From Caldifarciminota bacterium (GTDB lineage Bacteria; Hydrothermota; Tepidihabitantia; SM23-42): DNA of 9,929 nt. The notes below the pieces were generated by a model that worked only from the letters and a program-made list of their open reading frames with translations, had not been told where the DNA came from and did not search any database. Within the stretch, counting starts at the first letter, position 1. Each line of letters starts with the position of its first letter. The stretch is taken from NCBI GenBank assembly GCA_030671005.1, contig DAOVAN010000053.1, forward strand, positions 1 to 9,929, read 5' to 3'. A program made the translations under genes and the position numbers. Of the stretch, positions 1 to 6,450 are shown one piece after another.

Positions 1-46
1 GTCATTACTTACCGCTTTTCATAAGAGCCAACGGGTACAGAAACCT

Positions 47-442
47 CTATTCGACCCTCAACTCGCGCGAATTTTGCCACAGGCCGTGGACATTACATGA
101 TGAAAAGGCAAATATGGTACCTGCTTTCTCTGTCTTGAACATGAAGGTTGCTTGTGGATGTGTGAAGACCGAGCTAGTATTCGGTCCTTCGGTCGATGCG
201 CCATGGGACAGGAATTCGAAGCGGCCTAGGTGATATGGGAATTTGGCTCCTTCAGCGTGGAAATAGACATCGATCCAGGCAATATGATGCTCAGTAGTAT
301 TAGGGTGGGCAATCTCCTTGCCGACGGACACTGTAATCTCGAAATTCTCTTCTTTCTTTGCTGCCTCGGGTGCGTCGATCACGGGTACGTGCTTTTCTTT
401 TTTCCAATCTGCAGACTGGAAAATGCTAGAAAGTTCTTGCAT
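47..442 (-). CDS. sor: Superoxide reductase, neelaredoxin type (class II, single domain)
   Basis: This 131-residue protein reduces superoxide to hydrogen peroxide at a mononuclear iron centre in the cytoplasm without making oxygen, as anaerobes do. The centre is visible: EKHVP (Glu16, Lys17, His18), HPN (His46), EHH (His52), and CNVH (Cys116, His119), giving the four His and one Cys ligands plus the Glu-Lys pair that gates the sixth site. Length and sequence resemble the Pyrococcus-type enzyme. There is no N-terminal desulforedoxin domain; that domain is a separate gene just upstream (491-616). The ATG start at 442 has a GGAGAG site 6 bases upstream. It is the last gene of the cluster in view. 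Electrons probably come from the neighbouring desulforedoxin or another rubredoxin, and the peroxide formed is a substrate for the peroxiredoxin and diiron proteins encoded upstream. The call is firm; the electron donor is inferred. Confidence 0.96.
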   Translation of the reverse strand: MQELSSIFQSADWKKEKHVPVIDAPEAAKKEENFEITVSVGKEIAHPNTTEHHIAWIDVYFHAEGAKFPYHLGRFEFLSHGASTEGPNTSSVFTHPQATFMFKTEKAGTIFAFSSCNVHGLWQNSRELRVE

Positions 443-490
443 TCTTCTCTCCTTTCCTTGGTATTCTATACATTAATTGCAGATATTAAA

Positions 491-616
491 CTATTCCATT
501 AACGTCATCGGCTGGCCGCAGCAAACCAACTCACCACCGCCGGCTTCTTTTACCTCGACAACGTTTCCACAAATCTCACATCTGTATACCTCGCCTACTT
601 TCTTGACATTAGCCAT
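491..616 (-). CDS. Desulforedoxin, stand-alone 41-residue iron protein
   Basis: A 41-residue protein starting MANVKKVGEVYRCEICG. It has the desulforedoxin arrangement: CEIC (Cys13, Cys16), then a Gly-rich turn, then the adjacent pair Cys32-Cys33 in LVCCGQPM. In this family the four Cys bind one Fe(Cys)4 centre and two chains form a dimer. The same fold is the N-terminal domain of two-domain desulfoferrodoxins, so with the downstream superoxide reductase (47-442) it makes a split version of that enzyme. The ATG at 616 is preceded by GGGAGGT at good spacing. The gene ends 48 bp before the superoxide reductase start and begins 41 bp after the disulfide reductase stop. Role by family and context: electron carrier to the superoxide reductase or to the diiron proteins. 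Confidence 0.93.
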   Translation of the reverse strand: MANVKKVGEVYRCEICGNVVEVKEAGGGELVCCGQPMTLME

Positions 617-657
617 CTTTACCTCCCATATAAGGATATCTCACCGTTAAGAAATGG

Positions 658-1182
658 TCATCTTTTCTGCGACGCACTGTCGATGAACTTTTCGAATCTT
701 TCCTTTCTCGCCTTGCATATTGGGCACGTTTCAGGTGGTTCTTCGCGTGCACAGAGATAGCCACAGACCCGACAGCGCCAAACTGGATAAGGGACAGAGG
801 TCACTCCGGATTCCATCTGTACTTGGCGCTTTGCGGCATTGGCCGGTCTTCTCTCGGGTATACTGCCTACCTGTTTCTTTCCGTCGACGACCGCATTCGA
901 TACATAAAGACCACAAAAGCATGCATCGTATTCGCCAATATCAGCATCCCGGTAATCGCACGGGCATATTATGTCCAGGTCTTCGTCCTTCACACCCGCT
1001 GCCAGGCGGCAAGGACATGCTCTGTAACCGTATCTCTTTTCGTTTACTATGAGGCCTTCGACTAGCTCCTCTGTAAATTGGACATCCGGATTGAGGTGAT
1101 AGCCACCTGCCTCAGCTTCGCGATCCAATTTCTGGTACAGCTTTTCGGTCTCTTCTTTGCTCACCATCTCATCATTCTGCAT
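658..1182 (-). CDS. Ferredoxin:disulfide reductase (FTR catalytic-subunit family) with C-terminal rubredoxin domain
   Basis: A 174-residue protein. Residues about 1-110 are the catalytic beta subunit of ferredoxin:thioredoxin reductase: three paired-Cys motifs, CPC (56/58), CPC (73/75) and CFC (88/90), holding the 4Fe-4S cluster and the active disulfide. Spacings of 14 and 12 residues differ from the 16 and 8 of the plant/cyanobacterial enzyme. Residues about 130-165 are a rubredoxin domain of the rubrerythrin kind, CRVCGY (137/140) and CPIC (153/156). This fusion matches the ferredoxin:disulfide reductase type known in methanogens and some anaerobic bacteria, which takes one-electron input from ferredoxin and reduces protein disulfides. 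I chose the ATG at 1182 because GAGG lies 8-9 bases upstream; it overlaps the glutaredoxin gene by 11 bp, so the two are probably translationally coupled. An in-frame upstream extension to 1248 lies within the glutaredoxin gene. The likely target is that glutaredoxin. Confidence 0.92.
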   Translation of the reverse strand: MQNDEMVSKEETEKLYQKLDREAEAGGYHLNPDVQFTEELVEGLIVNEKRYGYRACPCRLAAGVKDEDLDIICPCDYRDADIGEYDACFCGLYVSNAVVDGKKQVGSIPERRPANAAKRQVQMESGVTSVPYPVWRCRVCGYLCAREEPPETCPICKARKERFEKFIDSASQKR

Positions 1183-1459
1183 CGCCGAGTTCCTCTTTGA
1201 GCTTGCCGGGATCGTACCCGATGATAGAGTGCTCGTCGTCCACAACAATAGTCGGGTAAGAACCTTTTGAATTCCATTTTAGCACCGTCTGCTTGATATC
1301 ATCTTTCTCGTCGGGATCTACAAGGTCGACATCCACATAGTCATAATCAACTCCGAGTTCATTGAGCAGCCGCTTCGTCTTTCTACACCATACGCATGTG
1401 CTCAGTGCATAGAGCATGATGTGACCTTTTTTCTTGCCTGCGACGTGATTTATTTCCAT
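1172..1459 (-). CDS. Glutaredoxin-like thiol-disulfide protein
   Basis: A 95-residue thioredoxin-fold protein. It shows the redox motif CVWC (Cys22, Cys25) after the first beta strand (LYALST), a helix rich in Lys/Arg, the cis-Pro segment GSYPTIVV (Pro69), and a C-terminal GYDPGKLKEEL helix, which is the normal glutaredoxin/NrdH order. Such proteins reduce protein disulfides in the cytoplasm. Its 3' end overlaps the ferredoxin:disulfide reductase gene by 11 bp, so it is the obvious candidate acceptor of that enzyme, in place of NADPH/glutathione reduction; this is inference from position. The start at 1459 has AAGGAA 6 bases upstream. A later ATG at 1417 also has an AAAGGT upstream, but it would start right at the first strand, so I prefer 1459. 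Confidence 0.9.
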   Translation of the reverse strand: MEINHVAGKKKGHIMLYALSTCVWCRKTKRLLNELGVDYDYVDVDLVDPDEKDDIKQTVLKWNSKGSYPTIVVDDEHSIIGYDPGKLKEELGDAE

Positions 1460-1490
1460 TCTTGTTCCTTATCCGATCGAGAGTAGGATG

Positions 1491-1649
1491 CTACTCATTC
1501 TTTGCTTGTTCTGCATACTCTTCTGGGCTTTCATCGAATTTCTTCTTACAACCTGGAGCACAGAAGTAATATGTTTTCCCCTTGTATTCACTCTTGAATT
1601 GAGCCGTCTTTTCGTCGACGGTCATTTTGCATATTGGATCGACAGCCAT
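1491..1649 (-). CDS. Stand-alone YHS-domain protein, probable metal-binding companion of CopA
   Basis: A 52-residue protein, almost all of it one YHS domain: DPICKMTVDE near the N terminus (Cys7), then GKTYYFCAPGCKKKF (Cys30, Cys34) and the closing SPEEY. The three Cys and the aromatic FC..GC segment are the hallmark of the family, which often appears fused to or beside heavy-metal P1B ATPases and in copper or mercury handling loci. Here it follows the Cu(I) ATPase gene by 13 bp, with a very strong GAGGAGGTGAG site overlapping the ATPase stop codon, so high, coupled expression is likely. A role as a small cytoplasmic metal-binding or metal-delivery partner of the pump is inferred from family and position. 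Confidence 0.9.
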   Translation of the reverse strand: MAVDPICKMTVDEKTAQFKSEYKGKTYYFCAPGCKKKFDESPEEYAEQAKNE

Positions 1650-1662
1650 TCTTCTCACCTCC

Positions 1663-4092
1663 TCATGAATAATGCTTCTTTGCCGCTGGGGTGTATCCTT
1701 TCAGTAATAGAGAAAGGGTTACTACGGTCACCGAACTCATTGCCATTGCGAAACCCGCGAGTTCGGGCCTGAATGTTATCCCGAAAAATGGGTACAGGAC
1801 TCCTGCGGCTACAGGAATCAATGCCGTATTATATGCGAACGCCCAGAAAAGATTCTGCTTTATCCTGGACATGACTTTCCTGCCGAGCTGTATGGCAGCA
1901 GCGGCATCCAATACGTCGTCCTTCATCAAGATCACATCCCCGCTTTCAATGGCGACGTCGGTTCCGCTTCCTATTGCAATGCCGACATCAGCTTGGGCTA
2001 GGGCCGGTGCGTCATTAATCCCGTCACCGACAAAAGCAACGAGTCGGCCACTTTCCTGAACATGCCTTACCTCATTGGCTTTGTCCGGGGGCAACACGCC
2101 GGCTAATGTTCTTTTGATTCCTATCTTTTTGGCAATTGCCGCTGCGGCGCGCTCATTGTCTCCGGTTATCATGACCACCTCCAGCTTCATCTTCTTCAGT
2201 TCTTTGACCGCGAGTCCTGTGTTCTCTTTTATTGTATCGGCCACGCCAATGAGCCCGCATAGCTTGCCATTGCAGGCAACATAAGTTAAACTCTTGCCTT
2301 CTGTCTCTATTTCAAGAGCACGGTCTCTTATCTCTTGAGAGTATTTGATATCATTGTCTTCAAGAAACAGCGCATTGCCGGCGAGAATAGTCTTACCTTC
2401 TAATCGTCCGGCTACACCCTTACCCTCGATGGTATTGAAATCCTCGATGCCAGCAAGAGCAACACTTTTCTGGCCGGCATAATCTACGATTGCTTGGCCA
2501 ATCGGGTGCAGCGAGTTTTTTTCGAGGCTAGCCACGGCCTCTAGCAAATCATTTTCGGTGATACTAAACGTCAGCAGGTCTGTTACTTCAGGGCGTCCCT
2601 TGGTCAGGGTTCCTGTTTTGTCGAAAACCACGGTCGTCACTTTTTCAGATAGTTCCAGTGCCTCACCATTCTTGATGAGAATGCCCAGCTCGGCGCCTCT
2701 GCCAATGCCAACCGTCACCGCAGTAGGTGTGGCCAGTCCTAGCGCACAAGGGCAGGCAATGACGAGCACCGAAATGAATCTAGTGAGTGCAAAGAGAAGG
2801 GTGTTGCCCAGCACGAAGTACCAGACGATGAAAGTAACGATCGCTATGGTTAGCACGGCAGGGATGAAGTAGCTGACGACACGATCGGCAATTCTCTGAA
2901 CCGGTGGTTTGGATCCTTGGGCAGCTTCGACCAAGCGAATGATTTGGGCGAGGACAGTATCCTTGCCAATCTTTGTCGCTTGAACCTTCAAAACACCATT
3001 CTTATTTACTGTTCCGCCCACGACGTTACTATTTGCCTTCTTCTCGGTTGGTATGGGTTCTCCGGTTATCATCGATTCATCAACGTAGCTATGGCCTTCG
3101 ATTACGGAGCCGTCGACCGGGATTCTCTCTCCTGGTTTGACGATTACTACATCTTCAACCTGTACTTGTTCCAAGGCTAGCTCTATCTCTTGGCCGCTAC
3201 GGATAACCGTCGCAGATTTTGACTGAAGCCCCATCAGTTTCTTTATTGCCTCGGACGTTCTTCCTTTTGCACGGGTTTCCAGATACCTGCCAAAGGTCAG
3301 GAATGAGGCAAGCATGAGCGCCGTTTCATAAAAAAGGAAGTCCTTCGTCAACACGATTTCGAATGTTCCGAGCAGGCTAGATATATAAGCCACACCGATG
3401 CCCATCGAGTACATGACGTCCATGTTAAGATTCTTATTCTTCAGTGCCCGGTATGCTGCTTGGAAGATGGGATGACTGGCATAGATGAATGCTGGGGTTG
3501 ATACAATAAGCATGAAGTAAGAGGTTGGAAAGGGCAATTGAATATCTAGATACATTATGAGCATCAACGGGATGCCCACTGCGAAACCTACAATGAATCG
3601 GTTGCGTTTCTGCCTCAAATCCTTTTCACGTGCCCGCTTTTCGAGTTCTTCGGTTTCTTCACCTTCGAGGCCCAGATACTGATATCCTGTTTCCTCAATC
3701 AGTTGTTTCATCTCAGGAATGCTTATCGTGCTGGAGTCGTACGTAACGTATGCCTTTTCGGCACCTAGGTTCACGTGGACATCGACCGTACCCTCTTTGT
3801 TACGGAGGGCCTTCTCGATGGTGGCCACACAGGTAGCACAGGTCATGCCGCCAACCTTTAGTACGGCATGCTCATTTACTACACCGTATCCGGCCTCGGT
3901 GATTGCTTCCTGGAGACCTTTGATTCCTATTTTTCGGTCATCGTATTCGACCGTAGCGATTTCATTAGCAAGTTTCACGCGTACACTGGTGACTCCATCG
4001 AGGCTTGACAGAGTCTTCTCGATAGCCTGCACACACATGGCGCATGTCATTCCCGATATTCTTAAGTTAGCCTGTCTTGCGTGTGCATTCAT
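1663..4092 (-). CDS. copA: Cu(I)-exporting P1B-type ATPase with two N-terminal metal-binding domains
   Basis: An 809-residue heavy-metal pump in the cytoplasmic membrane that exports Cu(I) with ATP. In order: two HMA domains with GMTCAMC (Cys17, Cys20) and GMTCATC (Cys85, Cys88); membrane helices from about residue 165; actuator loop TGEP (343-346); the transport motif CPC (447-449); phosphorylation motif DKTGTLT (Asp491); the SxHP motif (His529, Pro530); TGDN (643-646) and GDGINDAP (689-696). Helix 7 carries N747-x6-Y754-N755-x4-P and helix 8 has P776-x6-M783-x2-SS, the signature of Cu(I) (P1B-1) pumps. Length is normal. The start at 4092 directly precedes the first HMA domain; its ribosome site is weak (GGGAC), unlike its neighbours, and it lies 28 bp after the IscU stop. 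Cu(I) destroys exposed Fe-S clusters, which may explain its place between cluster-assembly and stress genes. Confidence 0.97.
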   Translation of the reverse strand: MNAHARQANLRISGMTCAMCVQAIEKTLSSLDGVTSVRVKLANEIATVEYDDRKIGIKGLQEAITEAGYGVVNEHAVLKVGGMTCATCVATIEKALRNKEGTVDVHVNLGAEKAYVTYDSSTISIPEMKQLIEETGYQYLGLEGEETEELEKRAREKDLRQKRNRFIVGFAVGIPLMLIMYLDIQLPFPTSYFMLIVSTPAFIYASHPIFQAAYRALKNKNLNMDVMYSMGIGVAYISSLLGTFEIVLTKDFLFYETALMLASFLTFGRYLETRAKGRTSEAIKKLMGLQSKSATVIRSGQEIELALEQVQVEDVVIVKPGERIPVDGSVIEGHSYVDESMITGEPIPTEKKANSNVVGGTVNKNGVLKVQATKIGKDTVLAQIIRLVEAAQGSKPPVQRIADRVVSYFIPAVLTIAIVTFIVWYFVLGNTLLFALTRFISVLVIACPCALGLATPTAVTVGIGRGAELGILIKNGEALELSEKVTTVVFDKTGTLTKGRPEVTDLLTFSITENDLLEAVASLEKNSLHPIGQAIVDYAGQKSVALAGIEDFNTIEGKGVAGRLEGKTILAGNALFLEDNDIKYSQEIRDRALEIETEGKSLTYVACNGKLCGLIGVADTIKENTGLAVKELKKMKLEVVMITGDNERAAAAIAKKIGIKRTLAGVLPPDKANEVRHVQESGRLVAFVGDGINDAPALAQADVGIAIGSGTDVAIESGDVILMKDDVLDAAAAIQLGRKVMSRIKQNLFWAFAYNTALIPVAAGVLYPFFGITFRPELAGFAMAMSSVTVVTLSLLLKGYTPAAKKHYS

Positions 4093-4120
4093 TCTAAGTC
4101 CCGGGTCGTATCTTTGTGGA

Positions 4121-4894
4121 TCAATCCTTTAAGATGACGATGCTGTCGACATACAATTCGTACTCTTCATCTTCGTTGAGGTCATGAATTAGGACTTTTT
4201 CGACAGTCTTCAACCCTTTTATCTCCAGCACCTCTGATTCGTATAGTATTTTCACACTAGATGCGGTTAGTTTCTCGGTTAGCTCTCCAGCTGCGAGTTC
4301 TTTTTTCCGGGTTACAAAAACGACCCTTGGTGTCTGTTTGGTGAGCTGGAGTGCAATTTCCATTGAGCGGTCACCGCTTTCGATCACCATGGTACGCTTA
4401 TCCTTGAACACAGAGAGATCAGTGACCTCTGTGTACACCCCGCGTTCTGCGAATTCTTCTTTTCCGGTAATTCTCCCGGTCGCATCCACTCTCACTGCCT
4501 CATCTGACTCGGGCTTTTGTTTTTCTCGGTAGTTCTTTATCGCCTCTCTGAGGGCATCAGCAGCAAGATTTGAACAGTGCATTTTGATGGGCGGCAAGCC
4601 GTCTAATTCATCAGCCACATCCTGACGCGTGATCCTCAAAGCCTCATCCACTGTTTTCCCCTTTGCCAGTTCAGTAATCATACTCGCCGTGGCTATGGCC
4701 GAACCGCAACCGAAAGTCTTGAATTTTATATCTTCGATCTTGTCGTCTTTGATTTTGATATAGAACTCCATTAGATCACCACATACGGGATTGCCGATCT
4801 TGCCTACCGTAACATCGTCGCCTTCAAGGGTGCCTGCATTGCGAGGGTTCCTGAAGTGGTCTAAGACTTTGTCGCTGTACTGCGTAGACTTCAT
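4121..4894 (-). CDS. IscU/NifU-type Fe-S scaffold fused to a degenerate thioredoxin-reductase-like domain
   Basis: A 257-residue protein. Residues 1-125 form a complete IscU scaffold, on which 2Fe-2S clusters are built: Cys38 in NPVCGD with the conserved Asp40, Cys63 in FGCGSA, Cys107 in MHCSNL, and LPPIK (100-104), matching the HscA-contact motif LPPVK. Residues about 150-257 are not the CxxC Nfu domain of NifU. They read like the NADPH-binding half of thioredoxin reductase: RGVYTEVTD..VFKDKR at the place of the redox CATCDG segment, VIESGDRS for VIGGGNSA, VTRKKEL for the HRRDELR loop, and a closing YELYVDSIVIL for the usual LPVDGVFVAIG. Both redox Cys and the first glycines of the nucleotide motif are gone, so it should not act as a reductase. 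It starts one base after the IscS stop with GAGGAGG inside that gene, so the pair is coupled. The scaffold call is firm; the tail homology rests on my reading of the motifs. Confidence 0.9.
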   Translation of the reverse strand: MKSTQYSDKVLDHFRNPRNAGTLEGDDVTVGKIGNPVCGDLMEFYIKIKDDKIEDIKFKTFGCGSAIATASMITELAKGKTVDEALRITRQDVADELDGLPPIKMHCSNLAADALREAIKNYREKQKPESDEAVRVDATGRITGKEEFAERGVYTEVTDLSVFKDKRTMVIESGDRSMEIALQLTKQTPRVVFVTRKKELAAGELTEKLTASSVKILYESEVLEIKGLKTVEKVLIHDLNEDEEYELYVDSIVILKD

Positions 4895-4895
4895 G

Positions 4896-6059
4896 TCATG
4901 CCTCCTCTTTGTACAAAGGTGATAATTTTCTCAAACGCCTAACAATGCCAGGCAAAACTCCGAGTAATGCATCTACGTCTTCGTCTTTGTTGAATCGGCC
5001 AAAGGTAATTTCCAAAGAGCCGTGCGCCTCTTCATGTAGTAATCCCAGCGCAATGAGTGTGTGTGATGGTTCGAGCGTTTTGGAACTGCACGCTGACCCG
5101 GTGGCTACTGAGATACCTTTTTCCTTGAACGAAAGCAGCAGTGACTCGCCCTCGATACCATCGAACCGGAAGTGGGCATTGTTGGGCAGTCTTTCAGTCG
5201 GGTGGCCGTTCAAGTAGCACCTCGGTATCGTGTGTAAGACCTCTTTGATTATTCGGTCACGGTATTGCTTAAAACGTTTTGTCTCTTTTGTCATTTCATG
5301 CCGCATGATTTCGATGGCTGCTTTCATGCCCACGATGCCTGGTATGTTCTCCGTGCCCGAACGTAGACCACGCTCCTGACCACCCCCGATTATCAGAGGG
5401 TTTATGCGTACACCTTTCTTGACGTACAGAACACCGACGCCCTTTGGGCCGTATACATCATTAGATGATATCGTCAAAAGGTCGATATTATCCGCTTTCA
5501 CATCGATCGGTAGTAGTCCTTCAGCAGCGACCGCATCGGAATGAAAGACGATGCCTCGGTCTTTGCAGAATTTTCCGATTTCAGCAACCGGTTGTATCGT
5601 GCCGATTTCGTTGTTGGCAAAACCCACCGATACAAGGATTGTCTTAGCGGTAATTCTATCGGCGATTTTTTTTATTGCTACTCGTCCGTACTGATCAACC
5701 GGAACTCTGGATACAACGAATCCGTTCTTTTCTAAATACTTGGCTATGTTGTGGATGGATATGTGTTCTATTTCAGAGATGATTAAATGATTACCCTTGT
5801 CCTTGTTTCTGAACGCGTAGCCGATTAGACCCAGATTGCTGGACTCGGTTGCTCCAGATGTGAATAGTACATCGTCTTGGTCCGCGTTGATGAATTCGCC
5901 GACTGCCGCGCGTGATTCTTCGAGTATCTCCGTGGCGACATCGCCGGTGGCGTGTAGGGAAGAGGGGTTACCGAATTTATTATGAAAATAAGGTAGCATG
6001 GCCTCGACGACTCTAGGGTCAACCGGTTTTGATGATTGATAGTCCAAGTAGGTATTCAT
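4896..6059 (-). CDS. IscS/NifS homologue lacking the PLP-binding lysine (probable non-desulfurase partner of IscU)
   Basis: A 387-residue class V aminotransferase-fold protein colinear with cysteine desulfurases. Present: GATES (70-74), His99 in EIEH, NNEIG, HSD (Asp175), RSGTEN, and the Cys loop ATGSACSS with Cys324 that carries sulfur. The usual S-x-HK-x-YGPKG reads SSNDVYGPKG, so the His-Lys pair is Asn200-Asp201 and the Schiff-base lysine is absent. The Gln of HSDAVQ is Ala178, and the Arg of the usual IRFSLGR stretch is Glu350. The frame is intact around each change. I recall an Archaeoglobus fulgidus IscS with the same SSND substitution, reported to lack desulfurase activity but to offer its Cys as a cluster ligand with IscU; this protein looks like the same lineage. 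The ATG at 6059 fits the family N terminus (TYLDYQSSKPVDPR); GAGGAG lies about 12 bases upstream. Coordinates upstream of 6059 overlap the DsrE gene. Confidence 0.93.
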   Translation of the reverse strand: MNTYLDYQSSKPVDPRVVEAMLPYFHNKFGNPSSLHATGDVATEILEESRAAVGEFINADQDDVLFTSGATESSNLGLIGYAFRNKDKGNHLIISEIEHISIHNIAKYLEKNGFVVSRVPVDQYGRVAIKKIADRITAKTILVSVGFANNEIGTIQPVAEIGKFCKDRGIVFHSDAVAAEGLLPIDVKADNIDLLTISSNDVYGPKGVGVLYVKKGVRINPLIIGGGQERGLRSGTENIPGIVGMKAAIEIMRHEMTKETKRFKQYRDRIIKEVLHTIPRCYLNGHPTERLPNNAHFRFDGIEGESLLLSFKEKGISVATGSACSSKTLEPSHTLIALGLLHEEAHGSLEITFGRFNKDEDVDALLGVLPGIVRRLRKLSPLYKEEA

Positions 6060-6078
6060 CGCTATGCGCATCTCCTCA

Positions 6079-6441
6079 TCAGAACCACATTGTTGCTGAT
6101 GCATCCAAGGCAAGGTCGTTCAGCGTACCTGCGCCGACGATCTTGAGCCCGGGTATCAGTTCGACCTTATCCCACCCGAGCATCTGTTTTGAAGCTTCAC
6201 AAACGTATATCTCTATGCCCATATTAAGAGTCTGTTCGATCATCTCGCGAAAGCCGGGGAAATCACCGATCTTGATTTTCTCAGCTTGTTCAGGCTTCAA
6301 CACTCGCAACGCCTGTCCTAAGTAGTAAACCTTTGCGTCAATATCCATCGCCTTTGCCGTTTGGGCTAGTAGCAGTGGCGAGTATTGTCTTTCAGGATCA
6401 TCGCTTGTCTGTACATAGAGGATAGAATTCTCTGTTTTCAC
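6079..6441 (-). CDS. DsrE-family sulfur-relay protein, GTG start
   Basis: A 120-residue DsrE/DsrF/TusD-like protein. It has the ILYVQTSDDPERQYSPLLLA first strand and helix, the AKVYYLGQAL second strand, a Gly-Asp-Phe loop, and the strand IYVCEASKQM with the single Cys81 at the place of the sulfur-accepting Cys of the family, ending in a ATMWF strand. Members carry persulfide sulfur, often handed on from TusA, whose gene is immediately upstream here (9 bp gap). The start codon is GTG: no ATG exists near the conserved N terminus, and TAGGAGG stands 5-6 bases before the GTG at 6441, overlapping the tusA stop. The next gene downstream is the IscS homologue (19 bp). A role in bringing sulfur to the IscS/IscU pair is inferred from context. 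Confidence 0.88.
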   Translation of the reverse strand: MKTENSILYVQTSDDPERQYSPLLLAQTAKAMDIDAKVYYLGQALRVLKPEQAEKIKIGDFPGFREMIEQTLNMGIEIYVCEASKQMLGWDKVELIPGLKIVGAGTLNDLALDASATMWF

Positions 6442-6450
6442 GAATTCCTC

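Noticed and set aside
1..46. A further gene or terminator after superoxide reductase
   Set aside because: Only a five-codon frame (MKSGK) is visible and no stem with a T run; the stretch is too short to judge.
230..502. Open frames on the plus strand here and throughout the window (for example 720-1052, 1488-1772, 2558-2872, 3719-4132, 4909-5217, 8538-8918)
   Set aside because: Each lies opposite a well-recognised minus-strand gene, shows no family motif, and lacks a good ribosome site; they are antisense shadows.
1183..1248. Longer N terminus for the ferredoxin:disulfide reductase
   Set aside because: That stretch is glutaredoxin coding sequence in another frame, and the ATG at 1182 has a ribosome site.
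4121..4500. The C-terminal part of the IscU protein as the Nfu domain of a classical NifU
   Set aside because: There is no CxxC, and no Cys at all after residue 107; the order of motifs fits the thioredoxin reductase NADPH half instead.
5440..5480. A sequencing frameshift as the cause of the missing IscS lysine
   Set aside because: The frame reads family-like sequence without a break on both sides (DLLTISSND then YGPKGVGVLYV), and the change is a clean two-residue substitution also recalled from Archaeoglobus; a frameshift would scramble neighbours.
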